From Chitinophaga silvisoli (GTDB lineage: Bacteria > Bacteroidota > Bacteroidia > Chitinophagales > Chitinophagaceae): a DNA stretch of 64,000 bases. Below, piece after piece: positions 35,604 through 44,297 of the stretch (position 1 is its first letter; every line of letters starts with the position of its first letter). The notes beneath the pieces were generated by a model. The model saw nothing but the letters and a program-made list of their open reading frames with translations. It was not told where the DNA came from and did no database searches. The position numbers and the translations under genes are program-made. The DNA is taken from the NCBI RefSeq assembly GCF_003412465.1, contig NZ_QTJV01000002.1, positions 620,001 to 684,000 of the forward strand, in the 5' to 3' direction.

Positions 35604-36707
35604 TCAAATCCGGATTTGATCATTCATTTTGATATATTCTTTAGGCGACATTCCCACCATATTTTTGAATGCCCGCTGAAAGGTAGGGAGGGAATTAAAC
35701 CCGCAATCCAGGGCAAGTCCCATAATCGTCAGGTGCTCAAAAGCAGGATCTGACACCCTTACTTTGAACGCCCCTATGCGATATCCATTCACAAATTCAC
35801 TAAAACTTTTATTCAAATGCTGGTTCAAAACTGCCGATATAGTCTTGGGTGGAACTGCGATATGTTCAGATAATAAAGTAAGATTCAGTGATGGGTTGAG
35901 AAATAAGTGATCTTCCTCCATTGCCTTTTTCAACAGGGGCACGACTGTGGAAACCAGGTGTTCTTCCGGGGGGATAGGGGAGGCCTTTATCTCCCTTTCC
36001 GGCATCAATAAGCCTTTGATGCCTAATAAGTATAGCAACACGACCATCGGAATGTACACAGGATACCAGTCCACCGTATCCAACACCTTATCTGTCAGCT
36101 GAGGTATTACATAGGGTATTAAATAAAGCAGCCACACTGCCTGGAAAGCCATGAACACTCCTGTGAACTGTTTCATCCATTTCAGCCGATCCTTTGCCAG
36201 GTTAAAACCTTGCAGGTGTAGGTAGGCAAAAAACAGGTAAACTGTAATCGATGCCCAGCGGGGAATATCAGCATACACATTATAGGTGTCGATAAATTCT
36301 CCCCATGGACGGCCATTATTTGCAACTACCCCTGCCTTAACGCCCAATACAAACACCAGGGCAGTTACCTGGGGAACCACATCTACTACCACCGGCCAGA
36401 AGTGCAGGCGATCCCGCCGGCGCAGACGGAAGTCCGGATCCGTAACCGATCTGACATAAAAATAGATCAGTGGCCCGATGGGCATCACGATGATCAAAGG
36501 CAGGAAATTCAACGCAAAGCGAATGATAGCAGGAAGCCGGGACACGCCTGACAGGTACATATTCAATACTGCCAGGGTAATGAGCAGGATCAGGATGCCC
36601 AGCAGCCGGTTAGCATATTTGTTTTTATGAGAAAAGAAAAGTAACCCGCACATAATGAACCCCTGCAGGGTCCCGGACAACATCAGTGTATTGAAAGCAG
36701 GATGCAT
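35604..36707 (-). CDS. AraC family regulator with N-terminal membrane domain
   Basis: Protein of 367 residues. The first 230 residues hold about seven hydrophobic helices (for example MHPAFNTLMLSGTLQGFIMCGLLFF, IIVMPIGPLIYFYV, YIPMVVLLYLLGIKGLL). The C-terminal 100 residues are an AraC DNA-binding domain with two helix-turn-helix units: LTLLSEHIAVPPKTISAVLNQ and IMGLALDCGFNSLPTFQRAFKNMVGMSPKEY. This membrane-anchored AraC architecture is common in Bacteroidota. It precedes the M1 peptidase gene on the same strand and may regulate it. The signal sensed is unknown. Confidence 0.88.
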   Translation of the reverse strand: MHPAFNTLMLSGTLQGFIMCGLLFFSHKNKYANRLLGILILLITLAVLNMYLSGVSRLPAIIRFALNFLPLIIVMPIGPLIYFYVRSVTDPDFRLRRRDRLHFWPVVVDVVPQVTALVFVLGVKAGVVANNGRPWGEFIDTYNVYADIPRWASITVYLFFAYLHLQGFNLAKDRLKWMKQFTGVFMAFQAVWLLYLIPYVIPQLTDKVLDTVDWYPVYIPMVVLLYLLGIKGLLMPEREIKASPIPPEEHLVSTVVPLLKKAMEEDHLFLNPSLNLTLLSEHIAVPPKTISAVLNQHLNKSFSEFVNGYRIGAFKVRVSDPAFEHLTIMGLALDCGFNSLPTFQRAFKNMVGMSPKEYIKMNDQIRI

Positions 36708-36767
36708 GGAACCAGGTTAAACTACCTGAAAATAAATAAATTTTTCGGGCATAGACATTAATTTGCA

Positions 36768-37406
36768 ATGAACAGCAATAGCATTCTAAGTATGAAAGGC
36801 ATTAAAAATATCATATTCGATCTCGGCGGTGTTATCCTGAATATTGACTATCAGGCTACATATAAGGCATTTGCAGACCTGGGGGTGGCAGACTTTACCA
36901 GTCTGTATAGCCAGTTCAAAGGCAATAAGTTATTCGATGACCTGGAAACGGGGCGGGTAAGTACTGAAGAATTTTTGACAGAAATGCTGAAACATACCCC
37001 TGAGGGTACTACAGCGCAACAGATTGTTGATGCCTGGAATGCGATGCTGCTGGACTTTCCGCTACGCAGGTTACAGTTACTGCAGCAATTGAGGCAGCAT
37101 TACAACCTGTATTTGCTGAGTAATACCAATGCCATCCATCTGGCAGCGTTTAATAAAATCCTGGAAAACAGCAGGGGAATACCTTCTCTGGCGGAGTTTT
37201 TTGATAAAGCATACTATTCTCATCTGATTGGCTATCGCAAACCAGACAAGGAATCTTATCAGCTGGTATTGGATGAGAACGGGTTGAAACCTGAAGAGAC
37301 CTTATTTATCGATGACACCCTTCCAAATATAGAGGGGGCTACAGCGGTCGGTGTGCAGACCATTCATCTCCTTGCACCCAGGACCATTACAGACATATTC
37401 AGATAG
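36768..37406 (+). CDS. HAD superfamily phosphatase (YihX-like)
   Basis: Phosphatase of 212 residues in HAD subfamily IA. Motif I is IIFDLGGVILNID with the nucleophile Asp; motif II is LYLLSNTNAIH; motif III Lys lies in HLIGYRKPDKESY; motif IV is LFIDDTLPNIEGA. The GG(V/N) replacement of DxD second Asp is as in YihX-type proteins. A second in-frame ATG at 36792 (MKGIKNIIFDLGG) is a likely start, since a TTAATTTG box sits directly before the first ATG. Sugar phosphates or FMN are possible substrates. It is convergent with the DUF4834 gene, 3 bases apart. Confidence 0.85.
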   Translation: MNSNSILSMKGIKNIIFDLGGVILNIDYQATYKAFADLGVADFTSLYSQFKGNKLFDDLETGRVSTEEFLTEMLKHTPEGTTAQQIVDAWNAMLLDFPLRRLQLLQQLRQHYNLYLLSNTNAIHLAAFNKILENSRGIPSLAEFFDKAYYSHLIGYRKPDKESYQLVLDENGLKPEETLFIDDTLPNIEGATAVGVQTIHLLAPRTITDIFR

Positions 37407-37409
37407 GGA

Positions 37410-37667
37410 TTACTTGATTTCTTCAAAATCGAGATAATCACCCTTATCTGCTTTGGGCTTCGTCTGCTGGCTGCCGAAATTATTCGGCTGTTGTTGCTGA
37501 TAATACTGTTGTTCCTGTTCGTATTGCTGGCGCATACGGTCCTGGATGTCACCCATCTGGCGGCGCACCTGCTTTGCTGTCTGGTACATAGGCAGTACCA
37601 GGTTAAATACGAACTTATATAGTATATATCCTATAATAAATGCGATGATAATGCTAATTGGACTCAT
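37410..37667 (-). CDS. DUF4834 family small membrane protein
   Basis: Protein of 85 residues: one N-terminal membrane helix (SIIIAFIIGYILYKFVFNLVLP), then a Gln-rich, probably coiled or disordered segment (RMRQQYEQEQQYYQQQQP) and a short acidic C-terminus DYLDFEEIK. This matches the DUF4834 family of Bacteroidota, of unknown function. It ends 3 bases from the convergent HAD phosphatase gene without a terminator between. Confidence 0.82.
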   Translation of the reverse strand: MSPISIIIAFIIGYILYKFVFNLVLPMYQTAKQVRRQMGDIQDRMRQQYEQEQQYYQQQQPNNFGSQQTKPKADKGDYLDFEEIK

Positions 37668-37745
37668 AGCACAAATGTAGCCCTTAATCCGGTTCAGGGG
37701 CAGAAAAATGGGGGTATTTTAGGATTCCTTTAACAGGCAGGAAAA

Positions 37746-37788
37746 TTTCCCCCGGGAGTGGGGAAAAAAATTTCCTCCCGGGAGGAAA
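37746..37788. repeat. Two adjacent palindromes upstream of the DUF4834 gene
   Basis: TTTCCTCCCGGGAGGAAA (37771-37788) is a perfect 18-base palindrome. Just left, TTTCCCC and GGGGAAA (37746-37766) form a related stem around CGGGAGT. They lie about 80 bases upstream of the DUF4834 start and beyond the terminator of the TM2 gene, so they may be operator sites or a small structured element. Confidence 0.6.
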
Positions 37789-37830
37789 GGTTCATGGCAG
37801 CGTATGGTTGCCGGTCCATTCTTCCGGGGA

Positions 37831-37858
37831 AAAAAGCAGCGCCAGCAGGGCTGGCGCT
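37831..37858 (-). terminator. Terminator of the DUF2752-TM2 operon
   Basis: AGCGCCAGC (37838-37846) and GCTGGCGCT (37850-37858), 3-base loop; leftward it is followed by GCTTTTTT. Begins 9 bases after the TM2 gene stop. Confidence 0.85.
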
Positions 37859-37866
37859 GAATAAGC

Positions 37867-38220
37867 TTAGTACTGTTTGATCAGGGCAGCGGCTTCCATA
37901 GCAGCCACTTTATTGTATTCCCATGCCAGTTTGCGGTGGTTTACAGCATCTACGATAGTTCCCACAATGCAAAGTCCGCCTGTGAAGAAGTACAGGATTC
38001 CCATACCTATCTGGTTGAGTATGAAGCGGTGAATACCGGCGAAGCAAACGAGCCCTACCAGGCAGCAGATGAGAACGGTCTGTGGATCTTTGCGGCGGCC
38101 CTGGTACAGGGCCATAAACTTGCGTTTATTGTCTTCGTTGTAGTCTTTGGTAAGTTCCTGAAGCCACAGGAGCTCTTCCTGATCGATGCCAGGTAACATG
38201 GCAAAGGAGAAATCGGTCAT
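37867..38220 (-). CDS. TM2 domain membrane protein
   Basis: Protein of 117 residues. A soluble helical N-terminus of about 45 residues with RKFMALYQGRRKDPQ is followed by two membrane helices with the TM2 signature: LICCLVGLVCFAGIHRFILNQIGMGILYFFTGGLCIVGTIVDA, in which the short GxHRFYLG-like turn is GIHRFILN. Its ATG overlaps the stop of the DUF2752 gene by four bases (ATGA), so the two are translationally coupled. Function unknown. Confidence 0.85.
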   Translation of the reverse strand: MTDFSFAMLPGIDQEELLWLQELTKDYNEDNKRKFMALYQGRRKDPQTVLICCLVGLVCFAGIHRFILNQIGMGILYFFTGGLCIVGTIVDAVNHRKLAWEYNKVAAMEAAALIKQY

Positions 38221-38522
38221 GTATGATTGTTTTTTAGTCTCAACTGTGATCTACCGATCTGAAAGGTTCTATGCAAAAGTACCGCTACCGCAAACGGGCT
38301 TAACACATGATGATGGATTGCATTCTTCAAGTCCCCATGTAATAAATAATGAATGCCATGTCCCAATCCACACCCCGGGCACCAGGTAAATCCGAGCCAT
38401 TTGAATGGGCAGAGACTAAAGGTGCCATCTGCAGCCGGATTCATGCAGTACAATAAGATTAACGCTACCGGCCATATGATCAACTCTATGTTAATGCGTT
38501 GTATGTATTGAATAATCGACAT
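38217..38522 (-). CDS. DUF2752 membrane protein
   Basis: Protein of 101 residues with two membrane helices and the DUF2752 core CPFKWLGFTWCPGCGLGHGIHYLLHGDLKNAIHHH, which holds the CPxxxxxxxxCPGCGxxH pattern typical of the family. The Cys and His residues could bind a metal, but no activity is known. It is the first gene of a two-gene unit with a TM2 protein; this pairing is common in Bacteroidota. Confidence 0.85.
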   Translation of the reverse strand: MSIIQYIQRINIELIIWPVALILLYCMNPAADGTFSLCPFKWLGFTWCPGCGLGHGIHYLLHGDLKNAIHHHVLSPFAVAVLLHRTFQIGRSQLRLKNNHT

Positions 38523-38622
38523 ATAACAAACGGTCCCACGAAGTTATTAGATTTTGCCGTAATCTGTGTAGGTAGTGGATTTCCTTATGTAAATTATTTC
38601 GTACAAGTTAAAGAAAATGTGC

Positions 38623-38649
38623 TTTGATCAAAATAAAATCCTAATTTTG
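38623..38649 (+). promoter_or_regulatory. rimP-nusA-infB promoter
   Basis: TAATTTTG (38642-38649) is an exact TAnnTTTG box. A TTTG at 38623-38626 could be the upstream element, although the 15-base spacer is shorter than usual. Transcription would begin near 38653, about 50 bases before the rimP ATG. Confidence 0.55.
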
Positions 38650-38669
38650 CATAGGAAAATGATTCTAAC

Positions 38670-38701
38670 GAAGGGGACTGGAAGTCCCCTTCTCGTTTTT
38701 T
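38670..38701 (+). terminator. Terminator-like hairpin in the rimP leader
   Basis: GAAGGGGACT (38670-38679) pairs perfectly with AGTCCCCTTC (38683-38692), 3-base loop, followed by TCG and six T (38696-38701). The rimP ATG is at 38704. The structure looks like an intrinsic terminator placed between promoter and first gene, so it may attenuate the operon. Confidence 0.75.
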
Positions 38702-38703
38702 GT

Positions 38704-39168
38704 ATGGCAAACGAACAAGTGATAACAAGCATCCGGGAGCATGCAGATGCTATGCTCGCTGAATATCCGGAATATTTCGTGGTCGATATCAGGATTAAGC
38801 CCACTAATAATGTAAAGCTATTTGTGGATGGTGACAGTGGTGTACCTGTGGAAAAGCTGGTCTCATTCAACCGCAATTTGTACGCAAGGCTGGAAGCCGC
38901 GGCGTTGTTTCCTGACAACGATTTCTCGCTGGAAGTCTCTTCCCCCGGACTGGACGAACCTTTGAAACTGCACCGTCAATTTGTCAAGAACATTGGTAGA
39001 AAAGTAGCTGTAACCCTGCTGGATGGTTCCGAAAAGGAAGGCACCCTGCTGGCGGCTACGGAGGGGGCCTTGACGATAGAAGAGACGATTGGTAAGAAGA
39101 AAGAGAAAAAAACTACTGACATAAACCTTAACGAAATCAAGCACACCAAAGTGTGCATCGTGTTTTAA
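38704..39168 (+). CDS. rimP: Ribosome maturation factor RimP
   Basis: Needed for 30S subunit maturation. From the ATG at 38704 the protein has 154 residues, the usual length; the frame extends upstream, but that part is the leader hairpin and is unlike the family. The N-terminal domain (EYFVVDIRIKPTNNVKLFVDGDSGV) is followed by DFSLEVSSPGLDEPLKLHRQFVKNIGRKVAVTL, which contains the conserved VSSPGLxRPL-type motif, and an SH3-like C-terminal domain. It is the first gene of rimP-nusA-infB. Confidence 0.95.
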   Translation: MANEQVITSIREHADAMLAEYPEYFVVDIRIKPTNNVKLFVDGDSGVPVEKLVSFNRNLYARLEAAALFPDNDFSLEVSSPGLDEPLKLHRQFVKNIGRKVAVTLLDGSEKEGTLLAATEGALTIEETIGKKKEKKTTDINLNEIKHTKVCIVF

Positions 39169-39189
39169 AATATATAATATAAGCAAAAC

Positions 39190-40437
39190 ATGGCTAGTAT
39201 TAATCTGATTGAGTCATTCACGGAGTTTAAAGAAGCGGAAAACATTGACCGTCCTACGTTAATGAAGGTGTTAGAAGATGTGTTTAAAACACTTCTCCGT
39301 AAGAAATATGGCTCTGATGAGAATTTTGACGTGATTGTAAATACTGAGAAGGGTGACCTGGAAATATTGCGCCGCCGTACCATTGTAAACGATGGTGAGG
39401 TAGAGGATGATAATGCACAGATCGCTTATTCTGAAGCCATTTTAGTAGAACCGGATTACCAGGTAGGTGAGGATTTGTACGAGGAAGTTGAGATCATGGA
39501 TTTTGGCCGCAGGGCCATACTGGCTGCGAAGCAGACATTATCTGCCCGTATCGGTGACCTGAAAAAGAACATTTTAGTTAAGAAATATGCGGATAGGGTA
39601 GGTGAAATTGTAACAGGTGAAGTGTACCAGGTTTGGAAAAAAGAAGTTTTATTGCTTGATGATGAAAGGAATGAGTTAATTTTACCTAAATCTGAACAGA
39701 TTCCTACCGATTATTTCAAGAAAGGTGAAAATGTAAGGGCAGTAGTAAAAAAAGTGGAGATGAAGAACAATGCTCCGCTCATCATTCTCTCCCGCACCCA
39801 TCCTACCTTCCTGGCTAAATTGCTGGAAATTGAAGTTCCGGAGATCTTTGACGGCCTGATTGTAATTAAGAAAATCGTTCGTGAGCCCGGCGAAAGAGCT
39901 AAAGTGGCAGTTGAATCTTATGACGACCGTATCGACCCTGTAGGCGCCTGTGTGGGTATGAAAGGAAGCCGTATCCATGGCATTGTACGTGAGCTGCGAA
40001 ACGAAAATATTGATATCATTAACTATACTGCGAATATTCAACTGCTGATTCAGCGTGCTTTGACACCTGCGCGTATCAGTCGTATGGAAATAGATAATGA
40101 TAATAAATATGCATCCGTTTTTCTAAAGGCAGATCAGGTATCCCTGGCTATCGGTAAGAAAGGGGTTAATATCAAATTGGCCTGTGAATTGACCGGATAT
40201 GAAATAGATGTATTCCGTGATGAGGAACAAGAGCAGGCTGAGTACGATATTGACCTTTCCGAATTCTCAGATGAGATCGAAGAATGGGTACTGGATGAAC
40301 TCAAACGTATTGGTTGTGATACTGCCCGTAGCGTATTAGACCTGACAGTTGAGGAACTGGTACGTCGTTCAGATCTGGAAGAAGAAACTGTAAAGGACGT
40401 GAGAAGGATCCTGCAGGAAGAATTTGACAAAGAGTAA
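39190..40437 (+). CDS. nusA: Transcription termination/antitermination factor NusA
   Basis: RNA polymerase-associated factor of 415 residues that modulates pausing, termination and antitermination. Order of domains: N-terminal polymerase-binding domain (1-130), S1 domain (about 131-200, GEIVTGEVYQVWKKEVLLL), KH1 (IDPVGACVGMKGSRIHGIVREL near residue 255) and KH2 (SLAIGKKGVNIKLACELTGYEIDVF near 320). An acidic C-terminal part (EFSDEIEEWVLDELKRIGCDTARSVL) resembles a helix-hairpin-helix repeat. It starts 21 bases after rimP. A terminator-like hairpin in the operon leader could allow NusA to control its own synthesis. Confidence 0.96.
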   Translation: MASINLIESFTEFKEAENIDRPTLMKVLEDVFKTLLRKKYGSDENFDVIVNTEKGDLEILRRRTIVNDGEVEDDNAQIAYSEAILVEPDYQVGEDLYEEVEIMDFGRRAILAAKQTLSARIGDLKKNILVKKYADRVGEIVTGEVYQVWKKEVLLLDDERNELILPKSEQIPTDYFKKGENVRAVVKKVEMKNNAPLIILSRTHPTFLAKLLEIEVPEIFDGLIVIKKIVREPGERAKVAVESYDDRIDPVGACVGMKGSRIHGIVRELRNENIDIINYTANIQLLIQRALTPARISRMEIDNDNKYASVFLKADQVSLAIGKKGVNIKLACELTGYEIDVFRDEEQEQAEYDIDLSEFSDEIEEWVLDELKRIGCDTARSVLDLTVEELVRRSDLEEETVKDVRRILQEEFDKE

Positions 40438-40517
40438 GACCGCACCACCACTTCCCCGGGATGTGGGCTTACTTGACAGGATTTTTTTTAAGTTATTGTT
40501 AATTGTTAAAAAGGAGT

Positions 40518-40533
40518 CCCGTTGATAAACGGG
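40518..40533 (+). other. Hairpin in the nusA-infB gap
   Basis: CCCGTT (40518-40523) and AACGGG (40528-40533) with loop GATA, 28 bases before the infB ATG. AAGGAG at 40511-40516 precedes a TTG (40522) that is in frame with infB. The hairpin may influence infB translation. Confidence 0.4.
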
Positions 40534-40560
40534 AAAAAAGGGGAGGCCCGAGATTACAAT

Positions 40561-43500
40561 ATGCCTGAAGTAACAAACAACACGCCGCGATTGCTGGCAG
40601 CAGCGAAAGAGTTTAATATTGGAAAGGAAACGTTGATCGACTTCCTTTCTAATAAAGGCTATGACATGGATGGATTTGGTTCACCCAATGCACGCCTGAC
40701 CTCTCAGATGTATACCGCCCTGCAATCTGAATTCCAACAGGACAAGGCTAACAAGCGCAAAAGCGATCAGATAGCCCTGCCCAAAGGAAGCGTGTTAGAT
40801 GCAATGAAGAAGAAGGAAAAAGAAGAAGCAGAAGCAGCCGCTAAGAAGAAAGAAGCAGCTGCCAAGGAAGAGCAGCCCACAGCCCCGGTAGCAGAGGTCC
40901 CAAAACCAGAAGCTAAAACTGAACCTAAGCCTGAGCCTAAGGTAGAACAACCTAAGGCCGAGCCGAAGCCCGAACCAAAACCGGAGCCGAAGCCTGAGCC
41001 TAAACCAGAGCCCGTAAAGGCCCCGGTTGCCGAAGTTCCTCCTGTAGTGGCGAAGGAAGAGGTAAAACCGCAGCAACCACCTGTAGCCCCTGTCGCTGAA
41101 AAAGCGCCGGAACCAAAGGCACAGCCGGAAGCGCAGCCTGAAAAGAAACCAGACGCACCAAGAATCAATGGTCCTAAGATCATGGGCACCATCGACCTCG
41201 ATGCACTGAACAGACATAATAAAAAACCTCAGCCTGTGGCCGCTAAAAGGCCTGAACAGGAAGAGAAACCACCGGTTGCAAAACAACCGGAGCCGGTAGC
41301 TAAGGCCCAAGAGCCAGTACAGGCACCTCCTGTACAACAGCAAACTACTCCTCCGGTACAAACTCCTGTAGCGACAGAAAAACCTGCCGAACCAGCAGTA
41401 AAACCCACACCGGTACAACAACAACAACCAATAGAAAAAGAAAAAATTTCAGCGCCTGCTGCTGAAAAAACTGCTCCAAAAGCTGTAGAAGAGAAACAGG
41501 CGCCAGCTACCGAAAAACCGGCAGCTGCTCAGGAAAAAACAAAAGAACCGGCTGCAAAAGAACCAATTAAGCCGGCCGCACAGCATATGGACGTAGTTGC
41601 AGCAGCAGATATCACATCTGAGCAAGATGACAGCACCGGTTCTGCCGTGATATCAAATATTCAGGCAGAAAAACTCACCGGTCCTAAAGTCATCGGAAAA
41701 ATTGATCTCCCTGTTCATCAGGAAAGAAGAGACCGTGACACTAAAGGCAATAATAACTTCAACCGCGGTGGCAATAACAATAATGCCGACAACAACCGTA
41801 AACGCAAGCGTATTATTGTAGAAAAGAAACCTGAGCCTATCCAGCCAGGTGATGAAGCCAACAAGGGCGGCGAAGGTAACCGCGGTAATCATGGTGGTCA
41901 GCATGGCCAGGGTGGTAACCGTGACGGTAACCGCAACTTCAACAGGGATAACCGCACCGGTGGCAACCGTGATCATAGCCACGGCGGTCATAACAATAAT
42001 AATAATAACAACAACCGTCCGGGTGGTGGTCCTAGCAGACCACATACCGCACCTAACCGTGACAACCGCCCAGGTGGTGGTCCGGGAGGTCAGGGTGGCA
42101 ATCGTGGTCCGGGTGGTCCAGGAGGTCAGGGCGGCAATCGCGGTCCGGGCGGACAGGGTCATCAGGGTGGCAATCGCGGCCCGGGTGGACAAGGCGGTGG
42201 TTTCAACCGTGGAGGTGGCCAGTATGGCAATCGCCCAGGTGGTAACAACTATAATAACCGTAACGCTAAGCCGGAAGATAAGGAGATCGACAAAAACGAA
42301 ATCCAGAACAAGATCAAGGAAACCATGGCCAAGATGGGAGGTGGTGGAAACCGTGGCAAAAACATCAAGGCGAAACAACGTCGTGAAAAACGTCATGAAC
42401 GTGCAGAACACGAAGCAAACCAGGCAGGCGAAAACAACAAGCTCCAGGTTACTGAGTTCGTTTCTGTAAGTGAACTGGCCAACCTGATGGATGTAAGCTT
42501 TGCCGAGGTAATCTCAAAATGTATGGGGCTGGGTATCATGGTATCCATCAACCAGCGTCTGGATGCGGAAGTAATCGAACTGGTAGCCGGCGAGTTTGGC
42601 TACGAAGTTGAATTCATCGGTGTCGATGAGTCCGACGAAATGGAAGAAGAAGAAGTACAGGACAATGAAGAAGATCTGGTACCAAGAGCACCGATCGTTA
42701 CCATCATGGGTCACGTTGACCACGGTAAAACTTCATTGCTTGACTATATACGTAATGCAAATGTAGTATCTGGCGAGGCCGGCGGTATTACCCAGCACAT
42801 CGGTGCTTACCAGGTAACTACCTCTACCGGTAAACGCGTCACCTTCCTCGATACCCCAGGTCACGAAGCGTTTACCGCGATGCGTGCCCGTGGTGCCAAG
42901 GTAGCAGATATTGCAATCATAGTAATCGCTGCGGACGATGCTATCATGCCTCAAACACGTGAAGCAATCTCCCACTCTCAGGCTGCTGGTCTGCCAATGA
43001 TCTTTGCGATCAACAAGATCGATAAAGAAGGTGCCAACCCTGAGAAAATCAAAGAACAACTGGCAGGTATGAACCTCCTGGTTGAAGATTGGGGTGGTAA
43101 ATTCCAAAGCCAGGAAATCTCAGCCAAGAGCGGTCTGAATGTAGACATATTGCTCGAAAAGATCCTGCTCGAAGCAGAACTGCTGGAACTGAAAGCTAAC
43201 CCGAACAGGGAAGGCTCCGGTAGCGTGATCGAGGCTTCTCTCGATAAGGGTCGTGGCTATGTAGCTACCCTCCTTGTTCAAAATGGTACCCTGCGCCAGG
43301 GAGATACCATCGCTTCCGGTTCTAACTTCGGTAAGATCAAGGCCATGTTCAATGAACGCGGTCAGCGCGTAGACTCTGCCGGACCATCTGCACCTGTACA
43401 GGTGCTGGGTCTGAACGGTGCTCCACAGGCCGGTGAGAAATTCAAGATGTACGAAAATGAATCTGAAGCGAAGGAAACAGCTAACCGTCGTGCACAGATC

Positions 43501-44187
43501 ATACGCGAACAGGGTATCCGTACCAAGAAACATATCACACTGGATGAAATTGGCCGCCGTCTGGCACTGGGCAACTTCAAACAGCTGAACGTAATCATCA
43601 AGGGTGACTTCGATGGTTCTGTAGAAGCGCTGAGCGACTCCCTGCAGAAACTGTCTACCGAAGAAATCGTAGTGAGCGTGGTTCACAAAGCCGTAGGTCA
43701 GATCACAGAATCCGACGTATTGCTGGCTACCGCTTCCGACGCTATCATCCTCGGCTTCCAGGTTCGACCTTCTTCTCAGGCTAGCAAACTGGCAGAGAAA
43801 GAAAACATCGAAATCCGTACTTACTCCATCATCTATGACGCTATCGATGAACTGAAGAGCGCGATGGAAGGTATGCTGGAACCGAAGATTGAGAAGAAAG
43901 TGGTTGCGAACGTGGAAATCCGCGAAACCTACCGCTTCGACAAGGTTACCGTTGCAGGTTGCTTCGTACTGGATGGTAAGATTACCCGTAACACACGTGT
44001 CAACCTGGTACGTGAAGGTATCGTAATCTACACCGGCGAACTCCAATCCCTGAAACGCTATAAGGATGATGTGAAGGAAGTAGCAGCCAATATGGAGTGC
44101 GGTCTGAGTATCAAAAATTACAGCGACCTCAAGGTGGGCGATATCGTGGAAGGTTTCGAAGAAGTTGAAGTGAAACGTACGCTCTAA
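40561..44187 (+). CDS. infB: Translation initiation factor IF-2
   Basis: GTPase that brings initiator tRNA to the 30S subunit. From the ATG at 40561 ([19 protein letters not shown]) it has 1208 residues, far longer than the 740-890 common elsewhere. The N-terminal IF2_N helices are followed by a disordered stretch (about 80-390) rich in Lys, Pro, Glu and Ala with KPEPKPEP repeats, then a Gly/Asn/Arg-rich RGG-like block (about 430-570, [11 protein letters not shown] units). The G domain begins near residue 715: [24 protein letters not shown]. Domains II, III and IV follow complete. An in-frame TTG at 40522 would add 13 residues. Last gene of the operon. Confidence 0.95.
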   Translation: MPEVTNNTPRLLAAAKEFNIGKETLIDFLSNKGYDMDGFGSPNARLTSQMYTALQSEFQQDKANKRKSDQIALPKGSVLDAMKKKEKEEAEAAAKKKEAAAKEEQPTAPVAEVPKPEAKTEPKPEPKVEQPKAEPKPEPKPEPKPEPKPEPVKAPVAEVPPVVAKEEVKPQQPPVAPVAEKAPEPKAQPEAQPEKKPDAPRINGPKIMGTIDLDALNRHNKKPQPVAAKRPEQEEKPPVAKQPEPVAKAQEPVQAPPVQQQTTPPVQTPVATEKPAEPAVKPTPVQQQQPIEKEKISAPAAEKTAPKAVEEKQAPATEKPAAAQEKTKEPAAKEPIKPAAQHMDVVAAADITSEQDDSTGSAVISNIQAEKLTGPKVIGKIDLPVHQERRDRDTKGNNNFNRGGNNNNADNNRKRKRIIVEKKPEPIQPGDEANKGGEGNRGNHGGQHGQGGNRDGNRNFNRDNRTGGNRDHSHGGHNNNNNNNNRPGGGPSRPHTAPNRDNRPGGGPGGQGGNRGPGGPGGQGGNRGPGGQGHQGGNRGPGGQGGGFNRGGGQYGNRPGGNNYNNRNAKPEDKEIDKNEIQNKIKETMAKMGGGGNRGKNIKAKQRREKRHERAEHEANQAGENNKLQVTEFVSVSELANLMDVSFAEVISKCMGLGIMVSINQRLDAEVIELVAGEFGYEVEFIGVDESDEMEEEEVQDNEEDLVPRAPIVTIMGHVDHGKTSLLDYIRNANVVSGEAGGITQHIGAYQVTTSTGKRVTFLDTPGHEAFTAMRARGAKVADIAIIVIAADDAIMPQTREAISHSQAAGLPMIFAINKIDKEGANPEKIKEQLAGMNLLVEDWGGKFQSQEISAKSGLNVDILLEKILLEAELLELKANPNREGSGSVIEASLDKGRGYVATLLVQNGTLRQGDTIASGSNFGKIKAMFNERGQRVDSAGPSAPVQVLGLNGAPQAGEKFKMYENESEAKETANRRAQIIREQGIRTKKHITLDEIGRRLALGNFKQLNVIIKGDFDGSVEALSDSLQKLSTEEIVVSVVHKAVGQITESDVLLATASDAIILGFQVRPSSQASKLAEKENIEIRTYSIIYDAIDELKSAMEGMLEPKIEKKVVANVEIRETYRFDKVTVAGCFVLDGKITRNTRVNLVREGIVIYTGELQSLKRYKDDVKEVAANMECGLSIKNYSDLKVGDIVEGFEEVEVKRTL

Positions 44188-44227
44188 TGCAGCCTGAATA
44201 AGGCTTTTACAGCAATAAAATTTTGTT

Positions 44228-44262
44228 AAAAAAATAAGCCGCTCTAACGCGGCTTATTTTTT
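44228..44262 (+). terminator. infB operon terminator
   Basis: AAAATAAGCCGC (44231-44242) with GCGGCTTATTTT (44249-44260), 6-base loop, continuing into TT. Strong intrinsic terminator. Confidence 0.9.
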
Positions 44263-44265
44263 GGT

Positions 44266-44273
44266 TATTTTTG
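44266..44273 (+). promoter_or_regulatory. Promoter -7 box of the SurA-like gene
   Basis: TATTTTTG matches TAnnTTTG exactly and lies 24 bases before the ATG at 44298, directly after the infB terminator. Confidence 0.5.
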
Positions 44274-44297
44274 AGACTCACAGTGCTATTAAATAAT

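Noticed and set aside
41653..42411. 252-codon minus-strand frame with Thr/Ala/Ile repeats
   Set aside because: Reverse reading of the Gly/Asn/Arg repeat block of infB; low complexity only.
43120..44046. 308-codon minus-strand frame inside infB
   Set aside because: Antisense shadow of the conserved IF-2 domains II-IV; rich in Phe, Tyr and His as expected from the reverse of a real gene.
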